Origin: Corynebacterium sp. HS2168-gen11
Lineage (GTDB): Bacteria; Actinomycetota; Actinomycetes; Mycobacteriales; Mycobacteriaceae
Direction: 5' to 3'
Assembly: GCF_024834075.1 (NCBI RefSeq)
Contig: NZ_JANUXR010000003.1
Coordinates: forward strand, 186,001-250,000
DNA: 64,000 nt
Position 1 is the stretch's first letter; every line of letters begins with the position of its first letter. A program made the translations under genes and the position numbers. The notes under the pieces were generated by a model, which was given only the letters and a program-made list of their open reading frames with translations, made no database searches and was not told the origin of the DNA. This document shows, in pieces, positions 20,394-28,386 of the stretch.

Positions 20394-21239
20394 ATGAGGC
20401 TCAAGAATAAGGTTGCGGTCATTACTGGTGCAGCTCACGGGATTGGCTTGGCAATAGCGGAATTGTTCGTGCAAGAAGGCGCAATTGTGGTCATGACGGA
20501 CAAGGACGATAGCGCCGGCGAACGCGCGTGCAAGCAGATCAATGAAAACTATGGACACACGGATGGATGCACATTCGCAGAGTATGTTCATGTGGATGTT
20601 TCGCGTGAAGACGATTGGCACGCGATCGAGCAATATTTGCTGGAGAAATACAATGGCATTGACGTCTTAGTAAATAATGCCGGTATCACAGGACTTGCAG
20701 ATACTACCTGTTTGCACGATCCAGAGCATTTCGATTTAGATGCCTGGCGTAAGGTACATGCAACGAATCTTGATGGCGTTGCCCTAGGATGCAAAATGGG
20801 CATTGCCTTAATGAAGCATCGCTCTACTGATCCAACCAGTAAGAGCAGCATTATTAATATTTCATCGCGCTCTGGCATTGTTGGTGTTCCTGCAGCGGCA
20901 GCGTATGCGTCTACCAAGGCCGCTGTGCGCAATCATACGAAGACCGTGGCCTTATATTGTGCAGCGCAAGGCTATAACATTCGATGCAATTCCATTCACC
21001 CTGCGGCAATTAATACGCGCATGTGGGATGACATGTTTGATCCAACTGTACCGCGCGAAACATCGATGGCACAGCTGGCCAAAGGTATTCCACTGGGGCA
21101 TATGGGTGAGCCAATTGATGTTGCCTACGCCGCAGTATATTTGGCAAGCGATGAAGCGAAATATGTTACAGGTATTGAGCTTAATGTGGATGGCGGTATT
21201 CTCGCCGGCGGAAGTGCTGCACCAAGAAGCAATAAGTGA
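20394..21239 (+). CDS. Short-chain dehydrogenase/reductase
   Basis: A 281-residue classical SDR. The cofactor motif is TGAAHGIG near residue 12, NNAG lies near 99, and the catalytic Ser (INISSRSG) and YASTK follow. It ends with the SDEAKYVTGIELNVDGG motif. An acidic residue after beta-2 (VVMTDKDD) suggests NAD(H) preference. The substrate is unknown; similar enzymes act on hydroxysteroids or small alcohols. It is a monocistronic-looking insertion between glmS and dnaG, with AAGGAAC as ribosome site. Confidence 0.85.
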   Translation: MRLKNKVAVITGAAHGIGLAIAELFVQEGAIVVMTDKDDSAGERACKQINENYGHTDGCTFAEYVHVDVSREDDWHAIEQYLLEKYNGIDVLVNNAGITGLADTTCLHDPEHFDLDAWRKVHATNLDGVALGCKMGIALMKHRSTDPTSKSSIINISSRSGIVGVPAAAAYASTKAAVRNHTKTVALYCAAQGYNIRCNSIHPAAINTRMWDDMFDPTVPRETSMAQLAKGIPLGHMGEPIDVAYAAVYLASDEAKYVTGIELNVDGGILAGGSAAPRSNK

Positions 21240-21601
21240 TGCTCGGAGACTGTCGAGAGCGCGAGCAGGTGGCGAGCTGGCGGTTATGATTGACGGCTGG
21301 CGGCTGCGTCTGCGGTTGCTCACTGGTGGTTGCTCGCTGGCGGCTGGCGGCTGCAGTTGGCGGTGGTTGTGGAGAGCTAGCAGCCGCTGCGTCTGCGGCG
21401 ACGTAGTATCCGCTGCAAGGATGAGCTGGCAGCCGCTGCGCGTGGCAAGCCAGTCAGCGACGAGCTTCGCGGATGCCATCGTCACCGGCATGCCGTCATC
21501 CCTATTTTGCATGCATCCCAATTGAACAATGAAAGGAGCACGCACGCGAGCATAACGCACTCACAATAGTGATCTTTATGACTCGCTGCTAGGCTATTGG
21601 C
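21240..21601. other. GC-rich, G-skewed spacer before dnaG
   Basis: A 362-base spacer dominated by variants of GCTGGCGGCTGC and CAGCCGCTGCG, giving a low-complexity GC-rich block (about 21255-21500). The final 100 bases are less biased. Open frames crossing it look like by-products of the composition. I see no gene or RNA I can name. Confidence 0.6.
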
Positions 21602-23488
21602 ATGGCACAAGGGCGCATACCAGAAGCAGATATTCAGGCGATCCGTGAACGAGCACAGATCGAGGAAATTGTTGGCGAATACGTACAGCTCAAGCCAGCA
21701 GGTGTGGATTCCCTCAAAGGCTTAAGCCCGTTTAAGGACGAAAAAACCCCATCGTTTCACGTGCGTCCGAATCATGGCTACTTCCACTGCTTTTCCACCG
21801 GTAAAGGTGGTGATGTGTTTAAGTTCTTAATGGAAGTCGAACACATGAGCTTCCCCGAAGCGGTGCAAACGGTTGCGGAAAAAATCGGCTACCACATCAA
21901 TTATGAACAGTCCTCGACCGGTGCGCCTGCACTTGCCCCTGGTACGCGACGTCGTCTTATCGAAGCTAATCGCGCCGCACATGAATTCTATCGCCAGCAG
22001 CTCGAAACCCCGCAGGCAGCCGTTGCACGCCAATTTTTACTTGATCGCGGCTTTGACAAAGCAATCATCTACCAATTCGAGTGCGGATACGCCCCAGATG
22101 GTTGGGATACATTAACCAAACACCTGCTTAAACGTTTCCGCTTTGAAGAACTCGAAGCTGCAGGACTGTCTAAAATGGGTCCGCGCGGGCCAATTGATCG
22201 CTTCCATCGCCGTTTACTGTGGCCTATTAAGAACGCCGCCGGTGATGTGATTGGCTTTGGCGCACGCAAACTTTTCGACGATGACAATATGGGCAAATAC
22301 ATGAACACGCCCGAAACTATCTTGTACAAAAAATCCAAAGTGCTCTTTGGGTTAGATCGTGCGAAAAAACATATTGCCGCACAGCGCCAGTGCATTATTG
22401 TCGAAGGCTATACCGATGTTATGGCAATGCATGCAGCAGGTTGTAATACAGCAGTTGCATCGTGTGGTACCGCTTTTGGTGAAGACCACTTGCAGCTCGT
22501 TCGTCGCTTCATGCTTGACGATAATTACTTTAATGGGCAAATGATTTACACCTTCGATGGTGATGAAGCTGGTCTGAAAGCTGCGCGCCGGGCTTTTGAA
22601 GGCAATCAAAACTTTGTTGGGCAATCGTTTGTCGCCGTGGCGCCACAAGGCATGGATCCGTGCGATTTACGCCTGGCGAAAGGCAATGCTGCCGTGCGAG
22701 ATCTGGTGGCATCGCGGATTCCGATGGTGGAGTTTATTATTCGCACGCTGCTGCAGGAATACCAGCTTGATAGCGTTGAAGGGCGTTTGCAAGCGTTACG
22801 ACGCGTTGCTCCAATTGTGGCGACGATTGCAGATCGCACGTTACAAATGCAGTATGTTCGCCAGCTGACAGGTTGGGTGGGGTGGCTCGACGAAGGCGAA
22901 GTATTAGAAGAAGTCCGAAAAGCAAGCCAGGAGGTGCAGCGTCGTCAAGCTCCGAAGCGGGCACAGCGGTTTGAGCACACGCAGCCTCAAGCTGCTGACC
23001 CGCAAATGTTGCCGCAGCCGGACCGCAAAGACACGCGCTTGTGGGCCCAACGTGAGGCATTGAAGTTGGCCTTGCAATATCCGGCAGACGCAGGTGATTA
23101 TTTTGATGGTTTGCCGCAAGAGGTATTTACGCACCCTACGTATTTAGCGATCCGTGTGGCCATTGATGCGCTCGGCGGGGTAGAAGCGGCAACTGAGCAG
23201 TGGGTCAACGCAGTGGCAGAGCGCGTTGGCGATATTATTGGTCGATCCGTGGTTTCAGAATTGATGGTTGAGCCGGTGTTGGCCGAACCTGAAGCCATTA
23301 CTGCCCATATTGATCGCACGCTTTCCCGACTGCAAGAACAGCATGTCAGCAATAATATTGCCAAGCTTAAAAGCCAGCTCGAACGCATGCGGCCAAGCGA
23401 CGACGAGCAAGTGTACAGTACCTTATTCGCTGACCTTGTCGCACTCGAACAAGTTCGACGCGAACTCTTAGAACGCGCATTTAAATAG
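21602..23488 (+). CDS. dnaG: DNA primase DnaG (zinc ligands degenerate)
   Basis: A 628-residue primase. The N-terminal region aligns with the CHC2 zinc domain, but the usual C-x2-H pair reads SPFK (GLSPFKDEKTPSFHV) and the C-x2-C pair reads CFST, leaving one of four ligands. The catalytic core is intact: GFGARKL, TOPRIM Glu in CIIVEGYTDVMAMH and the Asp residues in YTFDGDEAGLKAA. A C-terminal helicase-binding region follows. Position after dgt matches actinobacteria. A terminator follows closely. Confidence 0.95.
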   Translation: MAQGRIPEADIQAIRERAQIEEIVGEYVQLKPAGVDSLKGLSPFKDEKTPSFHVRPNHGYFHCFSTGKGGDVFKFLMEVEHMSFPEAVQTVAEKIGYHINYEQSSTGAPALAPGTRRRLIEANRAAHEFYRQQLETPQAAVARQFLLDRGFDKAIIYQFECGYAPDGWDTLTKHLLKRFRFEELEAAGLSKMGPRGPIDRFHRRLLWPIKNAAGDVIGFGARKLFDDDNMGKYMNTPETILYKKSKVLFGLDRAKKHIAAQRQCIIVEGYTDVMAMHAAGCNTAVASCGTAFGEDHLQLVRRFMLDDNYFNGQMIYTFDGDEAGLKAARRAFEGNQNFVGQSFVAVAPQGMDPCDLRLAKGNAAVRDLVASRIPMVEFIIRTLLQEYQLDSVEGRLQALRRVAPIVATIADRTLQMQYVRQLTGWVGWLDEGEVLEEVRKASQEVQRRQAPKRAQRFEHTQPQAADPQMLPQPDRKDTRLWAQREALKLALQYPADAGDYFDGLPQEVFTHPTYLAIRVAIDALGGVEAATEQWVNAVAERVGDIIGRSVVSELMVEPVLAEPEAITAHIDRTLSRLQEQHVSNNIAKLKSQLERMRPSDDEQVYSTLFADLVALEQVRRELLERAFK

Positions 23489-23499
23489 TGGGGAAATCA

Positions 23500-23543
23500 A
23501 AAAAACCGCTTGGCCATGATGATCAGTGGCCAAGCGGTTTTTT
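23500..23543. terminator. Bidirectional terminator after dnaG
   Basis: A 17-base perfect inverted repeat with a 10-base loop, flanked by A6 and T6. It serves dnaG and the convergent lipoprotein gene. Confidence 0.9.
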
Positions 23544-23550
23544 AGGTGTT

Positions 23551-24078
23551 TTAAGAAGCAAAAGAGATTGGGACTTCGGCAACTGGAGTAAAACCAGAGC
23601 TGTGGTCACCGAATACCTTAAATACGCAACTCTCGGTTGTGCAATCAACATCTTCACCTACAGCAGTTGCTGTTAAGGTGACAGTGGCATTGCCTTCTTC
23701 AGTCAGTGCAACAGTACCTTTGGTATCGGAAGTGATCCAGGCTGCGGTGGCTGCGTCGGTAAGCTCGCCCGTGCACGCTGGAACTTTGCCAGAATCTTGG
23801 GCACAAATAGCTGCATAGTAGCCCATCTTAGGAGATAAGCCAGATAGGGAAGCGGTCAAGGTATCGCCATTAGCGAATTCGGTTGCATCTAAGCTGATCG
23901 TGACTTCGCTTGTTTCGGTGTACGGAATAGCTTCAACCATAGAGGGCTGCGGAGCGAGGCTGACAGCCGTGTCGATTTTTACGGTGGAATCGACTTCTAG
24001 TGCTGGCGAACAAGCGCTGAGGATGATAGCTGTGCTCAAAGCTGTCAGGCTCATAAACATGCGTGTAGCACGCGACAT
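23551..24078 (-). CDS. Neocarzinostatin-like lipoprotein
   Basis: A 175-residue predicted lipoprotein with signal sequence and lipobox LSAC (Cys about residue 23). The mature part shows the beta-sandwich pattern of the neocarzinostatin/macromomycin family, including DCTTESCVFKVFGD and the terminal VAEVPISF. Two cysteine pairs sit at the family's disulfide positions (ICAQ...PACTG and DCTTESC). The classical members bind enediyne chromophores; no such pathway is visible here, so ligand and role are unknown. The start was chosen 18 bases inside the longest frame because AAAGG is then correctly spaced. Confidence 0.75.
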   Translation of the reverse strand: MSRATRMFMSLTALSTAIILSACSPALEVDSTVKIDTAVSLAPQPSMVEAIPYTETSEVTISLDATEFANGDTLTASLSGLSPKMGYYAAICAQDSGKVPACTGELTDAATAAWITSDTKGTVALTEEGNATVTLTATAVGEDVDCTTESCVFKVFGDHSSGFTPVAEVPISFAS

Positions 24079-24118
24079 AGAATGATTACCTTTCAATGAA
24101 CAAGTGCGAAAAGCAGCG

Positions 24119-24361
24119 TTAATCAGTATCAGGTTCTAAAATCGTGGTGTTTTCAGCAGTATGGAGGTTTTTAATTTCCTTCATCCGTGGCTGTGGATCT
24201 AGTTTGTCAGCGAGCACTTTACGTGTCACTTCAACAGCTTTTTTCGTGACTGGTGACGATACGGCAACCTGGTAGCCTTTTTTGATTTGCTCGTAGCGTT
24301 TACGTCCGGCCTTCGTACCAAAGACGTAACCTGCGGCGGCGCCGATAATGAATTGAATCAT
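24119..24361 (-). CDS. YtxH-like small protein
   Basis: An 80-residue protein whose N-terminus MIQFIIGAAAGYVFGTKAGRKRYEQIKKG has the glycine-rich hydrophobic helix and G-x-K-x-GR-x-R-Y pattern of YtxH/general stress-type proteins. The remainder is charged and helical. AAGGAG precedes the ATG. It is probably membrane-associated, and its function is unknown. It lies 40 bases upstream of the lipoprotein gene on the same strand and may share its promoter. Confidence 0.75.
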   Translation of the reverse strand: MIQFIIGAAAGYVFGTKAGRKRYEQIKKGYQVAVSSPVTKKAVEVTRKVLADKLDPQPRMKEIKNLHTAENTTILEPDTD

Positions 24362-24677
24362 AGGGATACACTCCTTTGCATTCCCTTGCGGACTTCCTTC
24401 AAAAGGGAAAAACTCTTGTTGTTCCACTGTACCCTACAATTCGAGTTTTCAGGCCAGCGGGTGCTTTAGAGCCAGAATAGATGGTTGTTGAGGAAGGTTT
24501 GCTGTGCTCTAGGGGAGGGTGGGGCTTGGTCGGTCGATGTAGTTGAGGAAGTGCTCATTAAGAACACGGTGAGTGTTGTACGTGAGAAGCAACAATGTGG
24601 ATGTCTTAAGGTGGAAAACTGCTTCAAGGGGGCAATTGGGTTTTTGAGTTTTTAGACACTTTTCCGGAAAATACAAT
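24362..24677. other. Gene-free chromosomal flank left of the integrative element
   Basis: 316 bases without a credible gene. At 24649-24659 there is one copy of TTTTTAGACAC, the same 11-mer that occurs in tandem inside both ends of the element. Confidence 0.6.
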
Positions 24678-24762
24678 AAAAATACCCCAGCTAGTTTTGG
24701 CGTTATGCCAATCTAGCTGGGGTTTTTGCTCCCCCAACTGGACTCGAACCAGTAACCCTTCG
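24678..24762. repeat. attL: direct repeat with 3' fragment of tRNA-Asn
   Basis: Matches the right-hand repeat at 82 of 85 positions. It contains the tRNA terminator hairpin (24685-24722) and the last ~30 bases of the tRNA gene (T arm and acceptor 3' strand), and then diverges within the anticodon stem. It is the displaced original 3' end of the target gene. Confidence 0.85.
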
Positions 24763-24874
24763 GACTTGATTTTTTCTATCCTGTGCTGTAAGTGGTGCTA
24801 TATTCTCTAATTACTGCAGGTCACGAGTCTAAATAGTGCAATTAATTGTAAATAGTCCAGGTGTTATCACGTGG

Positions 24875-24896
24875 TTTTTAGACACTTTTTAGACAC
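24875..24896. repeat. Tandem 11-mer, putative left integrase arm site
   Basis: Two perfect consecutive copies of TTTTTAGACAC. The identical tandem pair occurs inside the right end, so both flank the attachment core in the circular form, as integrase arm-type sites do. Binding is inferred. Confidence 0.6.
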
Positions 24897-24947
24897 TAAC
24901 GGGGGTTAAATTAGAGTTTGAATAATTTTTTTCTCATAGAACCTCTC

Positions 24948-25018
24948 TGGAACATGTTCCGTATGTTCCAGCAGGTCAAACACTATTTCTAGTTTGTTCC
25001 AAGTTTGTTCCAGAACAA
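24948..25018. repeat. 71-bp repeat copy A with GGAAC/GTTCC motifs
   Basis: 65 of 71 positions match copy B at 29868-29938. It contains the palindrome GGAACATGTTCC and several further TGTTCC units, continuing to another TGTTCC at about 25025. It lies immediately after the integrase stop on its 3' side. It may be a binding region for an element-encoded replication or regulatory protein. Confidence 0.75.
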
Positions 25019-25021
25019 AAA

Positions 25022-26188
25022 TCATGTTCCAAGGTAATAATCTTCGACAACACTGGCCACTTTTTGCCCCGCCCGTGGTGTTTCTATGTAGTGCCGCCGT
25101 GTAGTGGCTGTATCCGCGTGGCCTAGTTGTTGGCTGGCGATGTACTCGCCCTTAGCGTTGGCCAATAGTGTGCCCATGGTACGGCGGAATGAGTGTGGTG
25201 TTACCCAGCTTAAATCGGGCTTGTATATTGTGCCGTCCTGTTGTGGCAGCCCTGGCCATGTAGTCCAAGTTTGGCGGGCTTGTCGTATCCATAGTTCTAC
25301 TTTTTCTACCGCTATGTGTGTGCCCGTACTGGTGGTGAACACATAAGGGTAGATGTGTGGTAGCGAGAGTGTTTTTTGTCGTTCCAGTGCTTGTACGCCG
25401 AAGTTGGGCAGTTCTATGTAGCGTGTGGATTTTCCTTTGTCCTTGGTGGGCTTAATGGTAATGGTTGGTGGGTTTGTCGTTAGTTGTACGTCCTGCCATT
25501 TGAGGGTGAGTATTTCGCCTATTCGTGCACCTGTTGCGGCTAGTAGGTCGAGTATGTTTGTGAGCGCTGCGGCGCGTATGTGGCCTGTTGGTGAGGTGTG
25601 TTGGTAGTGGGTGGCTAGTGCTTTGAATGCTTGGAACTCTTGGGGTGTTAATGCTCTGGTTTGTTTGTTTTTGGTTAGTTTGATTGGGGTTGTTTCGCGG
25701 GCGGGGTTGTTGGGTATGAGTTGGTAGCGGGTGGCTAGGCTAAGTGCGTTGGAGAGTATTGCGCGGGTTTGTTTGGCGGTTGCTGGTGGGAGTGTGTGTA
25801 TGAAGCTGTCTAGTAGTAGTGGTGTGAGTTCGTTAAGTCTTACGTTGCCTATGTTTGGGGCTATGTGGTTGTTGATTCTGCTTGTGTAGTTTTTGTGTGT
25901 TGATGGGGCTATGTTGCGCTGTTGTAGCCAGTGTGTGAGTAGTTCGTTGAGTTTGCTTGTGTGTGTGAGTGTGTGTGGTGTGTTGGTGGTGATGTTGAGT
26001 CGCTGTTGGCAGTTTTGTTTGAGTTTGTTTATTGCGGCTGTTTTGCTTGTTGCGGTTGCGCGTACACGGGTGGTGTTGCCGTTGTGTAGCCGCAGGTATG
26101 TACTTGCTTGTATTTTGCCGTTGTTGGTTTGCGCGGTGTGTATTTTGCCCCATGTACCTAGTGGTGTGGCTGTTCTACCCGTTGCCAT
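25022..26188 (-). CDS. Tyrosine-type integrase
   Basis: A 388-residue site-specific recombinase. An N-terminal arm-binding part and a SAM-like core-binding domain (WLQQRNIAPSTHKNYTSRI) precede the catalytic domain. Catalytic residues are visible: Arg in ATGARIGEILTLKW, Lys in TKDKGKSTR, His-x2-Arg in TPHSFRRTMG, His in QQLGHADT, and Tyr in RRHYIETP. It is the outermost gene next to attL, as usual. Its ribosome site GGAGAGG lies inside the overlapping repressor gene. The sequence is unusually rich in Thr, His and Asn, reflecting its odd base composition. Confidence 0.95.
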   Translation of the reverse strand: MATGRTATPLGTWGKIHTAQTNNGKIQASTYLRLHNGNTTRVRATATSKTAAINKLKQNCQQRLNITTNTPHTLTHTSKLNELLTHWLQQRNIAPSTHKNYTSRINNHIAPNIGNVRLNELTPLLLDSFIHTLPPATAKQTRAILSNALSLATRYQLIPNNPARETTPIKLTKNKQTRALTPQEFQAFKALATHYQHTSPTGHIRAAALTNILDLLAATGARIGEILTLKWQDVQLTTNPPTITIKPTKDKGKSTRYIELPNFGVQALERQKTLSLPHIYPYVFTTSTGTHIAVEKVELWIRQARQTWTTWPGLPQQDGTIYKPDLSWVTPHSFRRTMGTLLANAKGEYIASQQLGHADTATTRRHYIETPRAGQKVASVVEDYYLGT

Positions 26189-26723
26189 TTTCCTCTCCAG
26201 TGAGTTCGATTAAAGTTTGCTTGATTTCATTAATCCGTTGCTGGATTGTAAAGACGAACTCGTCTAATAGTTCATCTTCCCCACCGACATGGGGTGTGCG
26301 CATAAACTCTAGAAGTTTGTTGAGTTGGTGTTCTTTTAATTCTTCGAGTTGTTGAGCCAAGCTAACTACTAAGTGTGCTGACTTAACTATTTTGTCGTTT
26401 TGAAATTGTCGATTGCCCCCTACCCATTGGGCGGCATTGTAGGCAGAGTCATTTTTCTCAGGTAGATATTCTGTATCCCCATATGGGTACTGGGGGAATA
26501 GTAGGAGACTAGGCGGGAGTTCTAGTGCTGCTGCAAGTGTTAGCCACTCTGCAACGCTTATTGATTCCCTTTTGCCGTTTTCTAGGCGTGAGAGTGCCCC
26601 GCGGCCTACTTTGAAACCTAGTTGTTCTGTCCTTTGTTCGACCCACTGTAATGAGCGGTCGCCGCGCGCTTGTTGAACTTTTTTCCCTATGTTAGCCACT
26701 GTTTTCTCTTGCCAAGTGCTCAT
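26175..26723 (-). CDS. XRE-family repressor of the element
   Basis: A 182-residue protein with an N-terminal helix-turn-helix (about residues 8-70: IGKKVQQARGDRSLQWVEQRTEQLG ... ALSRLENGKR). The C-terminal half is helical and possibly coiled, with no protease domain of the LexA/CI type. It overlaps the integrase start by 14 bases, so integrase is co-expressed with it. It faces the excisionase gene across a short divergent promoter region, the classic position of a lysogeny-type repressor. Confidence 0.8.
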   Translation of the reverse strand: MSTWQEKTVANIGKKVQQARGDRSLQWVEQRTEQLGFKVGRGALSRLENGKRESISVAEWLTLAAALELPPSLLLFPQYPYGDTEYLPEKNDSAYNAAQWVGGNRQFQNDKIVKSAHLVVSLAQQLEELKEHQLNKLLEFMRTPHVGGEDELLDEFVFTIQQRINEIKQTLIELTGEENGNG

Positions 26724-26861
26724 GTCGATCTAGCTTAGGTTGATTGCTGCAGTAGTTGCAATAGTTCACAAGATACACGGAAATTGCACAATATGTAAAC
26801 CTGTGATAGTAGTTGATGTACTGAACAAGAATTGCTCAGTTTGACAACATCAGGAGGATAC
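26724..26861. promoter_or_regulatory. Divergent promoter/operator region of the element
   Basis: The spacer between the repressor and excisionase genes. TTGCAC followed downstream by GATAGT-like sequence could be the rightward promoter. Related short units (TTGCAATAG, ATTGCACAA, AATTGCTCAG) recur and may be repressor sites. CTGAACAAGAATTGCTCAG at about 26821 is an imperfect palindrome. All are inferences from pattern. Confidence 0.4.
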
Positions 26862-27062
26862 ATGCCTACCACTGTGAGTGTCGCCTACGCGGCGAGACTA
26901 ATGGGAGTGTCTGAAAGTGGAGCATATGCGGCCATACGCTCGAACAGTTTCCCAGTGCCAGTACTACGCACAGGGAAGCGCCGATACACGGTACCAGTAG
27001 CACCGCTGTTAGACGCGCTTGGATTAAGTGAACTACCACAAAAAGAAATTAAGGAGAAGTAA
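26862..27062 (+). CDS. Excisionase-like small helix-turn-helix protein
   Basis: A 66-residue protein with a winged-HTH/MerR-like excisionase pattern: VAYAARLMGVSESGAYAAIRSNSFPVPVLRTGKRRYTVPVAPLLDALG. An ideal AGGAGG precedes the ATG. As the first rightward gene after the repressor it probably acts as recombination directionality factor, early regulator, or both. Confidence 0.75.
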   Translation: MPTTVSVAYAARLMGVSESGAYAAIRSNSFPVPVLRTGKRRYTVPVAPLLDALGLSELPQKEIKEK

Positions 27063-27064
27063 AT

Positions 27065-27529
27065 ATGTGCACCAACGAAAACACCCCCAAGGCCGCTGTC
27101 ACGAACCAAGGGGGAGAAATTGGGAGACTACCCAAACAACACACCAAGCATAGCACAATCCACCTTGAACTAGTGGATAAAACCACCATGGTTAATTTCG
27201 TCACCTATGGTGCAGAACAACTAGACCGCAAAAAATACGTCACCGTAATACTCCCGTTAGGGGCACTGTATGACTCACTTGAGGGTACAAGGATCCACCT
27301 ATGCGGGGAGTGTTTGCAGGGACATAAGGAAGCAACCGCGAAGCGTAAAGCAGCAGAAGAAAAGAAACTACGCGAAAAGAAGTTCGAGCAACGCACTATG
27401 ACCCGCGCAACACTAGCGTCCGACATTGCTGATGCACTACTAGAAGGCGATATTGACGACGCGTTGAGAATGGCGCGGAAAGTCGCCGCAATCGACGCAG
27501 AGGAACGGGCGGAATATGAAAGTGACTAA
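27065..27529 (+). CDS. Hypothetical element protein
   Basis: 154 residues, not recognised. The middle has a CGECLQGH segment that could hold one metal-binding pair. A Lys/Glu-rich helix (about residues 85-115) follows, then a short helical acidic tail. It starts behind AAGGAG two bases after the excisionase-like gene, so it belongs to the early rightward operon. Confidence 0.7.
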   Translation: MCTNENTPKAAVTNQGGEIGRLPKQHTKHSTIHLELVDKTTMVNFVTYGAEQLDRKKYVTVILPLGALYDSLEGTRIHLCGECLQGHKEATAKRKAAEEKKLREKKFEQRTMTRATLASDIADALLEGDIDDALRMARKVAAIDAEERAEYESD

Positions 27530-27543
27530 GTACGTGCGATGAG

Positions 27544-27558
27544 GTCGGTAATACCGAC
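27544..27558. promoter_or_regulatory. Palindrome before the primase gene
   Basis: GTCGGTAATACCGAC is a perfect 6-base stem around AAT. A second palindrome, GTCACTGTGAC, lies about 20 bases further on. The pair occupies the only real gap in the rightward operon and could be an operator, a promoter-proximal structure or a processing site. Confidence 0.35.
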
Positions 27559-27609
27559 GTTACGCAATAGTACTTTTGTCACTGTGACGTTAATAGCGGG
27601 GGTTAAGCA

Positions 27610-28386
27610 TTGGGCACAATGCAGCAAGATGCAGCAGTGGAGTTAGCCACATGGGGGTTTGAAGTAGGCCCGCTACGCGGCAAAATACCACTGACACAAC
27701 ACGGCCATAGGAACTTTACCAACGATATGGCACAGGTACACAGGTGGTGGAGTAAATGGCCTACGGCCAACATTGGTGCACGACCACCAGCATATGCCAT
27801 AGTGCTCGACGTAGACCCCCGCAATGATGGTATGACCACGTGGGAGCAGATTAACAACAATCAACCTATTGACAACACCCTTGTTGTACGCACTGGCAGC
27901 GGTGGCCTACACGTGTGGTTTAGTTTGCCCTATGCCATAGCACCTACATGGATTAGGGCTACTGCAGGTGCAGGAATCGACATTAAAACACACAAGGGTT
28001 ATTTGGTTATGCCTGGCAGTGTCCACCCCGCTACGGGTGAGCACTACACGGTAGAGCATTGGTGCGACCCAGCACGACTAGCACCACTACCGAAGCACCT
28101 AAGACGGTTTTGTTTCAAAGCACCACCAGCACCTAGAGCAGTAGTGCCCGTGAACTTACGCCCCCGTGGTGGATTAAGCGCTAATGGTTTAGTCACTGCA
28201 GTGCGTACCGCCCCTGACGGGGAGAGGAATAACACACTTAACCGCTGTGCCTATATAGCAGCACTTAGGGGGCTAGACATTGCAGATGAACTTACACAAG
28301 CAGCACTGGCTAATGGCCTTGATGAGACAGAAATTAATAGAACTCTATGCAGTGCAGCAGCAGCGGCACGGGGAGGAAAACACTAA
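27610..28386 (+). CDS. Primase/polymerase (AEP superfamily, Prim-Pol)
   Basis: A 258-residue bifunctional primase-polymerase domain protein. Motif I is IVLDVDPRNDG (two catalytic Asp), motif II is SGGLHVWFSLP (the sxH motif), and motif III is GIDIKTHKGYLVMPGS. The N-terminus VELATWGFEVGPLRGKIPL is typical of phage and plasmid members. The start is TTG, or ATG three codons later. The stop overlaps the helicase ATG, so primase and helicase are translated as a pair and would replicate the excised element. Confidence 0.9.
   Translation: MGTMQQDAAVELATWGFEVGPLRGKIPLTQHGHRNFTNDMAQVHRWWSKWPTANIGARPPAYAIVLDVDPRNDGMTTWEQINNNQPIDNTLVVRTGSGGLHVWFSLPYAIAPTWIRATAGAGIDIKTHKGYLVMPGSVHPATGEHYTVEHWCDPARLAPLPKHLRRFCFKAPPAPRAVVPVNLRPRGGLSANGLVTAVRTAPDGERNNTLNRCAYIAALRGLDIADELTQAALANGLDETEINRTLCSAAAAARGGKH

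Noticed and set aside
20878..21525. 215-codon frame overlapping the SDR gene end and the GC-rich spacer
   Set aside because: The Trp/Arg/Cys-rich product is a low-complexity by-product; the SDR frame is clearly the coding one.
24948..24965. LexA/SOS box in GGAACATGTTCC
   Set aside because: The GAAC and GTTC halves are separated by two bases rather than the usual four, and the unit recurs as iterons, so a replication or element-specific role fits better.
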